DNA of 34,743 nucleotides from an uncultured Muribaculaceae bacterium (GTDB lineage Bacteria; Bacteroidota; Bacteroidia; Bacteroidales; Muribaculaceae), in assembly GCA_910579675.1 (NCBI GenBank), contig CAJTUF010000026.1, positions 1 to 34,743 on the forward strand. Reading direction: 5' to 3'. This document shows positions 8,797-16,429 of this stretch, in pieces. How positions within the stretch are numbered: position 1 is the stretch's first letter; every line of letters begins with the position of its first letter. A program made the position numbers and the translations under genes. Under the pieces are notes generated by a model. The model did not search any database and was not told where the DNA came from. It saw only the letters and a program-made list of their open reading frames with translations.

Positions 8797-10377
8797 ATGA
8801 CTCTCAAAGAAGAAATAGCACGCCGACGCACTTTTGCCATCATTTCCCACCCCGACGCCGGCAAAACAACTCTTACCGAGAAGCTCCTCCTCTTTGGCGG
8901 CGCCATCCATGTGGCAGGCGCGGTGAAGAGCAACAAGATCAAGAAAACCGCCACTTCCGACTGGATGGAAATCGAGAAGCAACGCGGCATCTCGGTTGCA
9001 ACATCCGTGATGGGCTTCGACTATGGCGACTACAAGATAAACATCCTCGACACTCCCGGCCACCAGGACTTTGCCGAAGACACATACCGCACCCTTACCG
9101 CCGTCGACTCCGTGATCATTGTGGTCGATGTGGCAAAGGGCGTCGAGCAGCAGACCCGCAGACTCATGGAGGTGTGCCGGATGCGCAACACACCCGTGAT
9201 TATTTTCGTCAACAAGCTCGATCGCGAAGGCCGCGACCCGTTCGACATCCTCGACGAGCTGGAGCAGGAGCTGAAGATTGCTGTGCGCCCCCTTTCGTGG
9301 CCAATCAATATAGGCGCTAAGTTCAAGGGTGTATATAATATATATGAGCGCGGAATCGACCTCTTCACCCCCGACAAGCAGAGGGTGAGCGAACGCGTCG
9401 AAATCGACAATCCCGACGATCCACGCATCGACGAGGCCGTGGGCGAAACTGATGCTGCAAAGTTACGTGAGGATCTCGACCTCATCGAGGGTGTCTATCC
9501 CGAGTTTGATGTAGAGGCATATCGTCAGGGCCAGCTCGCGCCGGTGTTTTTCGGCTCTGCTCTCAACACCTTTGGAGTCAAGGAGCTGCTCGATTGCTTT
9601 GTCGAGATAGCCCCGTGCCCATCGACCGTCAATTCGGAGGAGCGCGCCGTGGAGCCCGACGAAACCAAATTCTCTGGCTTCGTGTTCAAGATCCATGCCA
9701 ACATGGATCCAAACCACCGCTCCTGTATAGCTTTCGTAAAGATCTGCTCCGGCAAGTTTGAGCGCAACGAGCCATATCTCCATGTGCGCTCCGGAAAGAC
9801 CTTGAAGTTTGCTGCTCCCACCGCTTTCATGGCCCAACGCAAGAATATTGTCGACGAGGCATTTCCCGGCGATATTGTGGGCATCCCCGACTCAGGCGGA
9901 TCATTCAAGATCGGCGACACACTGACTTCGGGCGAGAAGCTCCACTACCGTGGCCTCCCGTCGTTTTCGCCCGAGATGTTCAAATACATTGAAAATACCG
10001 ATCCCATGAAGTCGAAGCAGCTTGAAAAAGGTATCCAGCAGCTCATGGATGAGGGCGTGGCACAGCTGTTTGTCAACCAATTCAACGGCCGTAAGATTAT
10101 CGGCACCGTGGGTCAGCTCCAGTTTGAAGTGATCCAGTACCGACTGCTTCATGAATATGGCGCACAATGCCGCTGGGAACCCATCTCGCTCCACAAGGCA
10201 TGCTGGATAGAGAGCGACGATCCTCAGGCTCTCCAGGCTTTTAAAAAGCGCAAACACCAGTTCATGGCCATCGACCGCGACGGTCGCGACGTGTTTCTCG
10301 CCGATTCAGGCTATGTGCTCACCATGGCCCAGCAGGACTTCCCCGACATCCGGTTCCACTTCTCGAGCGAATACTGA
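8797..10377 (+). CDS. prfC: Peptide chain release factor 3
   Basis: This 526-residue translational GTPase recycles RF1/RF2 from the ribosome after termination. The G1 motif is SHPDAGKTTLTE, G3 is DTPGHQDF and G4 is NKLDREGRD. The SDWMEIEKQRGISVATSV switch region and the RF3-type insert RPLSWPIN separate it from EF-G. Length equals that of E. coli RF3 (about 529). It lies 34 bases after rfbD and ends 6 bases before the convergent SemiSWEET gene; no clear terminator is seen between them. Confidence 0.96.
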   Translation: MTLKEEIARRRTFAIISHPDAGKTTLTEKLLLFGGAIHVAGAVKSNKIKKTATSDWMEIEKQRGISVATSVMGFDYGDYKINILDTPGHQDFAEDTYRTLTAVDSVIIVVDVAKGVEQQTRRLMEVCRMRNTPVIIFVNKLDREGRDPFDILDELEQELKIAVRPLSWPINIGAKFKGVYNIYERGIDLFTPDKQRVSERVEIDNPDDPRIDEAVGETDAAKLREDLDLIEGVYPEFDVEAYRQGQLAPVFFGSALNTFGVKELLDCFVEIAPCPSTVNSEERAVEPDETKFSGFVFKIHANMDPNHRSCIAFVKICSGKFERNEPYLHVRSGKTLKFAAPTAFMAQRKNIVDEAFPGDIVGIPDSGGSFKIGDTLTSGEKLHYRGLPSFSPEMFKYIENTDPMKSKQLEKGIQQLMDEGVAQLFVNQFNGRKIIGTVGQLQFEVIQYRLLHEYGAQCRWEPISLHKACWIESDDPQALQAFKKRKHQFMAIDRDGRDVFLADSGYVLTMAQQDFPDIRFHFSSEY

Positions 10378-10383
10378 TCCGGG

Positions 10384-10668
10384 TCAGCTACCTTTGCCGG
10401 GGCCGCCCTTTTTGCGTCGGTCGTTTTGCACCTTGATCACGAACACTATAGCCGATGATACTGTTGTAATGGCATTAGTCAGCACAAGCGGTATATTGGA
10501 TATCAGGATGCCCTGGATCACAAAAAACAAGCTGCCGAAACCGAGCAGCAGAAATGTGGTCATGGCTATACCGTCGGTATCACGGGTGCGGATGGTATAT
10601 ATAGCCTGAGGCATATACCCGAAAATCATGCATATCGCTGCCGCGTAGCCTACTATATTGGCAAGCAT
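10384..10668 (-). CDS. SemiSWEET-type PQ-loop sugar transporter
   Basis: This 94-residue protein has three predicted membrane helices (about residues 3-20, 36-55 and 60-80). The PQ-loop motif is GYMPQAIYTIRTRDTDGIA in the first helix-loop. SemiSWEETs are about 85-100 residues and dimerise to carry sugars across the inner membrane. I chose the ATG at 10668 (MLANIVGYAAAICMIFGYMPQ); a longer frame to 10770 would add a 34-residue non-membrane leader unlike the family. The C-terminus is basic (NDRRKKGGPGKGS). The gene stands alone on the minus strand, divergent from the radical SAM gene. Substrate is unknown. Confidence 0.88.
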   Translation of the reverse strand: MLANIVGYAAAICMIFGYMPQAIYTIRTRDTDGIAMTTFLLLGFGSLFFVIQGILISNIPLVLTNAITTVSSAIVFVIKVQNDRRKKGGPGKGS

Positions 10669-10762
10669 ATTTTGTATATGTATGTTAGAGATTGAAATAT
10701 TAGTGATGACGCGCGCTATTTCAAGCGCCGGTATCATTACAACAATCCTTCCGCAATGTTGA

Positions 10763-10793
10763 TTGCCCATCCCGGCACTTTTAGCTAACTTTC
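10763..10793 (+). promoter_or_regulatory. Possible -33/-7 promoter of the radical SAM gene
   Basis: TTG (10763-10765), 20 bases, then TAACTTTC (10786-10793), one base off TAnnTTTG. It ends 32 bases before the ATG at 10826. The spacing is right but the final G is missing. Confidence 0.4.
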
Positions 10794-10825
10794 AGCCCTT
10801 TTTCACCATCTTTTCCATCTCCATT

Positions 10826-11605
10826 ATGCAGACAGTATTATTCCACGATACAATTTTTGGCCCGATCCACAGCCGCAGGCTCGGCACTTCGCTCGGAGTC
10901 AATCTCACCCCAAACGATGGCAAGATCTGCTCATTCGATTGCCTATACTGCGAAGCCGGATTCAACGCCCAGGGCAAAGGCACTACAGGCTTTCCTCAGA
11001 GAGAGGCGGTAAGGGATAGCCTTGAGCGTAAACTGACCTCGATGAAAGAGGCCGGCGAGCACCTTGATGTCATAACCTTCTCCGGCAATGGTGAGCCTAC
11101 GCTCCATCCCGATTTTGCAGGTGTGATCGACGATACTATTGATCTCCGCAACCGTTACTTCCCCGATGTCAAGATCAGCGTGCTCTCCAACGCCACCCGC
11201 GCAATGCGCCCCGAGGTTGCCGCAGCTCTGCGCCGTGTCGACAACAATATTCTGAAACTTGACTCGGCTGTGACCCCTACAATGAGGAAACTCGACCGGC
11301 CCGGAGCAGCCGACTACACTTCCGAAAAAGCCATTGACACCATCGCAGCTTTCGGCGACCGCTGTATTGTGCAGACCATGCTCACCCGAGGAGAGCACGA
11401 TGGCGAGACCGTCGACAATACCACCCCGGCTGAGATCGACGCTCTCATCAATGCCTACCGTACAATCAAGCCCCGCGAGGTGATGTTATATTCCCTCGAC
11501 CGTCCAAGTCCGGAGCGATCTCTATGTAAAATAAGTCGCGAAGAACTTGAGCATGTGGCCGACCGCATACGCAATGAAGCAGGAATTAAAGTACAGGTAG
11601 TATGA
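10826..11605 (+). CDS. Radical SAM protein, COG0731-like
   Basis: This 259-residue radical SAM enzyme has the 4Fe-4S motif C35-SFD-C39-LY-C42 and the GNGEPTLHPDF segment that follows in this family. The beginning (IFGPIHSRRLGTSLGVNLTP) is typical of COG0731 proteins, a group distantly related to the wyosine-forming enzyme TYW1. The bacterial members have no settled function. The start at 10826 (MQTVLFHDT) is preferred over an upstream in-frame ATG at 10763, which lies in promoter-like DNA. The stop overlaps the next gene's start by 4 bases (ATGA). Confidence 0.9.
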   Translation: MQTVLFHDTIFGPIHSRRLGTSLGVNLTPNDGKICSFDCLYCEAGFNAQGKGTTGFPQREAVRDSLERKLTSMKEAGEHLDVITFSGNGEPTLHPDFAGVIDDTIDLRNRYFPDVKISVLSNATRAMRPEVAAALRRVDNNILKLDSAVTPTMRKLDRPGAADYTSEKAIDTIAAFGDRCIVQTMLTRGEHDGETVDNTTPAEIDALINAYRTIKPREVMLYSLDRPSPERSLCKISREELEHVADRIRNEAGIKVQVV

Positions 11606-12525
11606 ACAAGCGCATGATAGTTTCGCCGCTTATAATCCCGGAGCCCTTGCGACCCTCCGACAAAATTGCCATAGCCTCCCCCTCGGGCGCTGTAAAGCCC
11701 GTGCTCATCGACGCGCTCGTTCAACTTCTTGCCGATGCCGGATTTGCACCGGTGGTGATGCCCCATGCCAAAGAACGTCTTGGCAGTTATTCGGCCTCGC
11801 AGGCCGATCGTTTTGCCGATATGGCAAGCGCGGTGGCCGACAGGACCATACGCGCCATCATGTGTGCCCGTGGCGGTTATGGAGCTGTCCACCTCATACC
11901 ATCACTCGAATCACTATCGCTGCGAGCCAATGCCAAATGGCTCATCGGGTTCAGCGACATTTCGGCTCTCCACGCTCTCTGGAGTTCCTATGGCATCGCA
12001 TCTATCCATGGCCCTATGGCCCGGCATCTTACTGTAAATGGCCTCGACCACCCCGGCACACGGGCTCTGATCGACATGCTCATGGGACGGTCGGTAACGG
12101 TCTCGGCGCCACCCCATCCGCTCAACCGTCCTGGCTCCGCCCAAGGGATTCTTCTTGGCGGAAACTTCGCTGTGCTCGAAGGCTTGGTCAATACTCCTTA
12201 CGATATGCTTCGTCAGGATTCAATTCTTGTTCTCGAAGATATCAACGAGCCGATCTACAAAGTGGAGCGTATGCTGTGGCAACTACGATTGAGTGGAGTG
12301 CTCCCGTCGCTGCGAGGCCTCATCATAGGCAACTTCAAGGGCGCAAACCCCGATCCCAACCATGAGAGCATTGAGCAAATGATTGCGGCGATGGTGGCTC
12401 CTTACTCCTATCCCGTATGCTTCGGTGCCCCGGTCGGACATATTCTGGAGAATATGCCGCTACGGCTGTCGGCTCCCGCCAGCCTTACCGTCGATTCTGC
12501 CGAGGGGATGATTCTCGTGGAGTGA
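11602..12525 (+). CDS. LD-carboxypeptidase (peptidase family S66)
   Basis: This 307-residue S66 serine peptidase is expected to remove the terminal D-Ala from murein tetrapeptides during peptidoglycan recycling. The motifs CARGGYGAVHL, LIGFSDISALH (S118, predicted nucleophile), LEDINEPIYKVERML (predicted catalytic Glu within E212-E216) and GAPVGHI (H280) are present in the usual order. No signal peptide is visible, so it is probably cytoplasmic, as LdcA is. The ATG overlaps the radical SAM stop. The gene ends 54 bases before the sigma-54-like site that precedes clpB. Confidence 0.93.
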   Translation: MNKRMIVSPLIIPEPLRPSDKIAIASPSGAVKPVLIDALVQLLADAGFAPVVMPHAKERLGSYSASQADRFADMASAVADRTIRAIMCARGGYGAVHLIPSLESLSLRANAKWLIGFSDISALHALWSSYGIASIHGPMARHLTVNGLDHPGTRALIDMLMGRSVTVSAPPHPLNRPGSAQGILLGGNFAVLEGLVNTPYDMLRQDSILVLEDINEPIYKVERMLWQLRLSGVLPSLRGLIIGNFKGANPDPNHESIEQMIAAMVAPYSYPVCFGAPVGHILENMPLRLSAPASLTVDSAEGMILVE

Positions 12526-12578
12526 CCGCCTTCACCTGCTTTTACTTTAGCCATGTCATAATGTCAGTCTTTCCGGGC

Positions 12579-12594
12579 TGGCATTCTTTTTGCA
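12579..12594 (+). promoter_or_regulatory. Sigma-54-type -24/-12 promoter of clpB
   Basis: TGGCAT-TCTTT-TTGCA, followed by G. The GG and GC dinucleotides are exactly 10 bases apart, as sigma-54 requires (consensus TGGCAC-N5-TTGCW). One base differs from consensus. The predicted start of transcription is near 12605, giving a leader of about 150 bases before the clpB ATG. No TAnnTTTG box was seen in this gap. The same motif precedes htpG and clpC. Confidence 0.72.
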
Positions 12595-12612
12595 GTGAAT
12601 CAAAACGTGAGC

Positions 12613-12630
12613 GCCCTAAAACAATAGGGC
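12613..12630 (+). other. Small hairpin in the clpB leader
   Basis: GCCCTA, loop AAACAA, TAGGGC: a perfect 6-bp stem just downstream of the predicted sigma-54 start site. No T-run follows, so it is not a simple terminator. It may be a 5' mRNA stabiliser or may have no function. Confidence 0.4.
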
Positions 12631-12753
12631 TCCGACAGATGTTAACATTATGAATCTGTTGATTAAGCATAGGCCCAGACGGACGTAGGTCTGCAAGCCA
12701 ATGTCTTGACACCACATCACTGGAAAAGTTATTCCACAACACATACACCATCT

Positions 12754-15345
12754 ATGAATTTCAACAACTTTACCATCAAGTCGCAGGAAGCCATCCAGAA
12801 AGCGGTTGAGCTTACCCGTGGAGCAGGCACACAGGCCATTGAGCCGGTTGTGCTCCTCAAGGCCGTGCTGACTGAGGGTGACTCGCTGGTGAAATATCTG
12901 TTTGCTAAAGTCGGCGCCAATCCCGCCGCTGTCGCCACTCAGATCGACCGCGAGATTGAGAAACTGCCGAAAGTAAGTGGCGGCGAACCTTATCTTAGTC
13001 GCACCAGCAACGACGTGCTGCAGAAGGCTCTTGACATCGCCAAAAAGATGGGCGATGAATATGTGACCCTCGAAGCTATGCTACTCGCCCTTTTCGAAAT
13101 CAACTCGCCAGCCTCCACCATCCTGAAAGATGCCGGACTAAGCAGCCGAGAGCTTGAGAGCGCAATTGCAGAGCTCCGAAAAGGAAAGAAAGCCACCGAT
13201 CAAAGCGCCGAAGACACCTACAACGCGCTCTCTAAATATGCAATCAACCTCTGCGAGCGCGCCCGGCAGGGCAAGCTCGATCCGGTGATTGGACGCGACG
13301 AGGAGATACGCCGGGTGCTCCAGATTCTGAGCCGACGCACCAAAAACAATCCTATGCTTATAGGCGAACCTGGCACCGGTAAAACAGCCATCGCCGAAGG
13401 TCTCGCCCAGCGAATAGTCAGAGGCGACGTACCCGAAAATCTACGCTCCAAGCAGATCTTCTCGCTCGACATGGGTGCTCTCGTAGCCGGCGCCAAGTAT
13501 AAGGGTGAATTTGAAGAGAGGCTCAAAGCCATCGTCAACGAAGTGACACAAAGCGAAGGCGAGATCATACTGTTCATCGACGAGATCCACACCCTTGTAG
13601 GTGCGGGTAAAGGCGAAGGAGCAATGGATGCCGCAAATATCCTCAAGCCGGCTCTCGCACGTGGCGAGCTCCGCTCGATCGGAGCCACCACCCTCGATGA
13701 ATATCAGAAATATGTTGAGAAGGATAAAGCGCTTGAGCGCCGATTCCAGAAGGTGATGGTCAACGAGCCCGACGAAGCCAGCGCCATAGCTATTCTCCGT
13801 GGCTTGAAAGAGCGCTACGAAAATCACCACAAGGTACGCATCCGCGACGAAGCGATTATTGCCGCAGTGACCCTCTCTGAGCGTTACATCACCGACAGGT
13901 TCCTCCCCGACAAGGCTATCGACCTGGTCGACGAGGCTGCTTCTAAGCTCAAGCTCGAGATCGACTCTGTGCCGCAGGCACTCGACGACATCACCCGCCG
14001 CATAGCACAGAAGGAGATCGAGCGCGAGGCCATCAAGCGCGAAGGCGATAAAGCAAAGGTGGCCGACATCGAGAAAGAACTCGCCACAATGCGCGAGGAA
14101 GAAAATGAATATAAAGCCAAGTGGCAAGCCGAGCGCGATCTTATCGGTCGTATACAGCAGAACAAGATCGACATCGAGCAACTCAACTTTGAGGCCGAGC
14201 GCGCAGAGCGCGAAGGCGACTATGCCCGCGTGGCCGAGATCCGCTACAGCTCCATCACCGCCAAGGAGAAAGAGAATCTTGAAATACAGGAGCAACTCAA
14301 GATGATGCAGGGCGAAAAGGCCCTCATCAAGGAGGAGGTTGATGCCGAAGATATAGCCGACGTAGTGAGCCGCTGGACCGGCATACCGGTGAGCAAGATG
14401 ATCCAGAGCGAGAAAGAAAAGTTACTCCATCTGGAAGCCGAGCTCCACAACCGCGTTGTCGGACAGGAGGAGGCCATCAGCGCAATCGCCGACGCCGTGC
14501 GCCGCAGCCGAGCAGGCCTCAACGACCCGCGCCGTCCTATAGGCTCGTTTATCTTCCTCGGCACAACCGGTGTCGGTAAGACCGAGCTCGCGAAGGCTCT
14601 CGCCGAATATCTCTTCGACGACGAGAACATGATGACCCGTATCGACATGAGCGAATATCAGGAGAAGCACGCCGTGAGCCGGCTCGTGGGAGCGCCTCCG
14701 GGATATGTAGGCTACGACGAAGGTGGCCAGCTCACCGAAGCTGTCAGACGTAAACCCTACTCCGTAGTGCTCTTCGACGAGATCGAGAAAGCACATCCCG
14801 ACGTGTTCAACATCCTGCTTCAGGTGCTCGACGACGGTCGCCTGACCGACAATAAAGGCCGCCTCGTCAACTTCAAAAACACCATCATCATCATGACCTC
14901 CAACATGGGCAGCTCGGTGATCCGCGACAACTTTGCAAAGATGACCGACGACAACCGCGAGGAGACCATCGAGAAGACCAAGGAGCAGGTGATCGAAATG
15001 CTCAAACAGACCATCCGCCCCGAGTTCCTCAACCGTATCGACGAGACCATCATGTTTACCCCGCTCAACCAGCGCGAGATCGAGGAGATTGTTGGCCTTC
15101 AGATCAAGTCGATTAAAAAGATGCTTGCCCGAAACGGTGTGACACTCGAAGTTACCCCAGCCGCCTTGAAGTATCTTGCCGAAGAGGGTTACGACCCCGA
15201 ATTTGGCGCACGCCCCGTGAAGCGCGTCATTCACCGTCTGGTGCTCAACCGTCTGTCAAAGGATATTCTGGCACAGAAGGTCGACAGTACTCACCCCATC
15301 GTAATCGATGTCGATAAGGATGGCGAGCTTATGTTCACCAACTGA
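12754..15345 (+). CDS. clpB: ATP-dependent disaggregase ClpB
   Basis: This 863-residue Hsp100 works with DnaK to pull proteins out of aggregates. The Clp N-domain spans ~1-145 and NBD1 has Walker A GEPGTGKT (204-211) and Walker B ILFIDEIH. A long charged coiled-coil M-domain (~410-530) distinguishes ClpB from ClpA/C. NBD2 has GTTGVGKT (603-610) and VVLFDEIEKAH. The segment after TSNMG has no IGF/VGF-type ClpP-binding loop, as expected for ClpB. I use the ATG at 12754 (MNFNNFTIKSQEAIQ); an in-frame ATG at 12706 adds 16 unlike residues. A 228-base gap with a sigma-54-like promoter precedes it. Confidence 0.97.
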   Translation: MNFNNFTIKSQEAIQKAVELTRGAGTQAIEPVVLLKAVLTEGDSLVKYLFAKVGANPAAVATQIDREIEKLPKVSGGEPYLSRTSNDVLQKALDIAKKMGDEYVTLEAMLLALFEINSPASTILKDAGLSSRELESAIAELRKGKKATDQSAEDTYNALSKYAINLCERARQGKLDPVIGRDEEIRRVLQILSRRTKNNPMLIGEPGTGKTAIAEGLAQRIVRGDVPENLRSKQIFSLDMGALVAGAKYKGEFEERLKAIVNEVTQSEGEIILFIDEIHTLVGAGKGEGAMDAANILKPALARGELRSIGATTLDEYQKYVEKDKALERRFQKVMVNEPDEASAIAILRGLKERYENHHKVRIRDEAIIAAVTLSERYITDRFLPDKAIDLVDEAASKLKLEIDSVPQALDDITRRIAQKEIEREAIKREGDKAKVADIEKELATMREEENEYKAKWQAERDLIGRIQQNKIDIEQLNFEAERAEREGDYARVAEIRYSSITAKEKENLEIQEQLKMMQGEKALIKEEVDAEDIADVVSRWTGIPVSKMIQSEKEKLLHLEAELHNRVVGQEEAISAIADAVRRSRAGLNDPRRPIGSFIFLGTTGVGKTELAKALAEYLFDDENMMTRIDMSEYQEKHAVSRLVGAPPGYVGYDEGGQLTEAVRRKPYSVVLFDEIEKAHPDVFNILLQVLDDGRLTDNKGRLVNFKNTIIIMTSNMGSSVIRDNFAKMTDDNREETIEKTKEQVIEMLKQTIRPEFLNRIDETIMFTPLNQREIEEIVGLQIKSIKKMLARNGVTLEVTPAALKYLAEEGYDPEFGARPVKRVIHRLVLNRLSKDILAQKVDSTHPIVIDVDKDGELMFTN

Positions 15346-15416
15346 TCACCGGCCCTACACCTCAGGTTAGCTCTTATAATCCCTCATACCCAAATTCTTA
15401 ATCTTTCAAATCATTT

Positions 15417-15899
15417 ATGAAAAAGTTACTTTTCATCCTTATGGCTCTTCCTCTTCTCGCCGCGACCATGGTGTCGTGTAGCGACGACGACAAAGATGTG
15501 CCCGAAGTCAATATCGGCATCACTTATTCCGGCGCCACCGACGTCGACGGAACCCTCTATACCGTGCAGGGCGACACAATTTCAATCGACAGTGTTTACT
15601 GCACACCGGCCGAAGGCACCAAGCCTGCCATGATCAACGATGTGGCCTATGTGCTTGATGGCCGACCCCTCGGCATCTCTCCAGTGCCCCCCTTCTCGAT
15701 AAGCCTCGACACAGAAGGATTTCCTGTTGGCCGTCATGTGCTGACTCTTCAGATGACAGTGCTTCAGGAGGGCAAGAGCGTGGGAACAGCATGGATGCCC
15801 GTACCTATCGCTGTGGTCGACACCATCACCGATATACCCTCGGGAGCAACTCCCGGCGGCAGCGCCACCTTCACAGGCAAAGCCACCACATCCAACTGA
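15417..15899 (+). CDS. Hypothetical surface-exposed lipoprotein
   Basis: This 160-residue protein has a lipoprotein signal peptide MKKLLFILMALPLLAATMVSC, with the lipidated Cys at 21. The next residues, SDDDKD, match the acidic export signal (S-D-D-D) known to send Bacteroidetes lipoproteins to the cell surface. The rest looks beta-rich and Ig-like, ending in a Gly/Thr/Ser-rich tail; I do not recognise a named family. It lies 71 bases after clpB on the same strand without a visible terminator or promoter between them, so read-through from clpB is possible. A strong hairpin follows the gene. Confidence 0.82.
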   Translation: MKKLLFILMALPLLAATMVSCSDDDKDVPEVNIGITYSGATDVDGTLYTVQGDTISIDSVYCTPAEGTKPAMINDVAYVLDGRPLGISPVPPFSISLDTEGFPVGRHVLTLQMTVLQEGKSVGTAWMPVPIAVVDTITDIPSGATPGGSATFTGKATTSN

Positions 15900-15922
15900 C
15901 GCCACGCGACGCCAGTCCCAAC

Positions 15923-15962
15923 AGAGCCCCGGCCCATGCTTCCGAGCATAGGCCGGGGCTCT
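15923..15962 (+). terminator. GC-rich hairpin terminator after the lipoprotein gene
   Basis: AGAGCCCCGGCC (15923-15934) pairs perfectly with GGCCGGGGCTCT (15951-15962). A nested ATGCT/AGCAT extends the stem around a TCCG loop. The following T-run is poor, so terminator strength is uncertain, but the position 24 bases after the stop fits. Confidence 0.7.
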
Positions 15963-16054
15963 CTTATGGCCGATTTTTGCCCCAAATGGTAGAAAAAGCT
16001 CCATCGAGTATTAAAAAAGCTCATCAATGGTTAATCTTTTCGCAAAAAAATGTG

Positions 16055-16062
16055 TACTTTTG
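16055..16062 (+). promoter_or_regulatory. -7 element of the histone H1-like gene
   Basis: TACTTTTG matches TAnnTTTG and lies 39 bases before the ATG. No good -33 TTTG is present; the upstream DNA instead holds two AAAAAGCTC repeats 21 bases apart (15993 and 16014). Confidence 0.6.
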
Positions 16063-16101
16063 CGTTATATAAATTCCACATCACCATTAATCCGAAAACC
16101 C

Positions 16102-16275
16102 ATGGAAGAATTAGTCGCAAAAATCGCAGAGGCTTACGCATCATTCATCGCCGATGCCAATCTTCAGGCCGAAAAAGGCAACAAGGCCGCAGGCACCCGC
16201 GCCCGCAAGACCAGCCTCGCCATTGAGAAGCTCCTCAAGGAATTCCGCAAAGCCTCCATCGACGCTTCGAAATAA
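16102..16275 (+). CDS. Histone H1-like DNA-binding mini-protein
   Basis: This is a 57-residue, helical, Lys/Ala-rich protein: MEELVAKIAEAYASFIADA, then a basic half with EKGNKAAGTRARKTS and KLLKEFRKAS. It matches my memory of the short Bacteroidetes proteins annotated as histone H1-like (Hc1-type), which are thought to coat DNA; direct evidence in this phylum is thin. The ATG at 16102 is preferred to an in-frame ATG at 16027, which lies upstream of the -7 box and would add unrelated sequence. It has its own promoter box and is followed by a nested hairpin region. Confidence 0.82.
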   Translation: MEELVAKIAEAYASFIADANLQAEKGNKAAGTRARKTSLAIEKLLKEFRKASIDASK

Positions 16276-16314
16276 GAAGGTTGCGGCATAGCCTCATCCA
16301 CTCCCTCTCTACTA

Positions 16315-16378
16315 CGGACATACTGTCGGCCGATCTACGCCACGAGGCGTGCTCTTGCCGACAGTCTTGTTGCGTCCG
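16315..16378 (+). terminator. Nested hairpin region after the H1-like gene
   Basis: ACTGTCGGC (16322-16330) pairs with GCCGACAGT (16357-16365). Inside it ACGCC (16337-16341) pairs with GGCGT (16346-16350), and outside it CGGAC (16315-16319) can pair with GTCCG (16374-16378). No strong T-run follows. It could be a terminator, or a structured leader for the acyltransferase gene that begins 51 bases later. Confidence 0.5.
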
Positions 16379-16429
16379 GTTTCATCTTAACTCCCTCAGT
16401 CAATAACCCTCTTTCCATCTCCATACACG

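Noticed and set aside
10054..10068. TGGCAC-N5-TTTG inside prfC
   Set aside because: It lacks the essential GC at -12 and lies inside a coding region with no gene start downstream.
12542..12751. A 69-codon minus-strand frame in the clpB upstream gap
   Set aside because: No recognisable protein features or promoter; it overlaps the sigma-54 element and leader of clpB.
15967..15980. Sigma-54-like TGGCCG...TTTTTGC upstream of the H1-like gene
   Set aside because: GG and GC are only 9 bases apart, and sigma-54 needs 10; the gene already has a TACTTTTG box.
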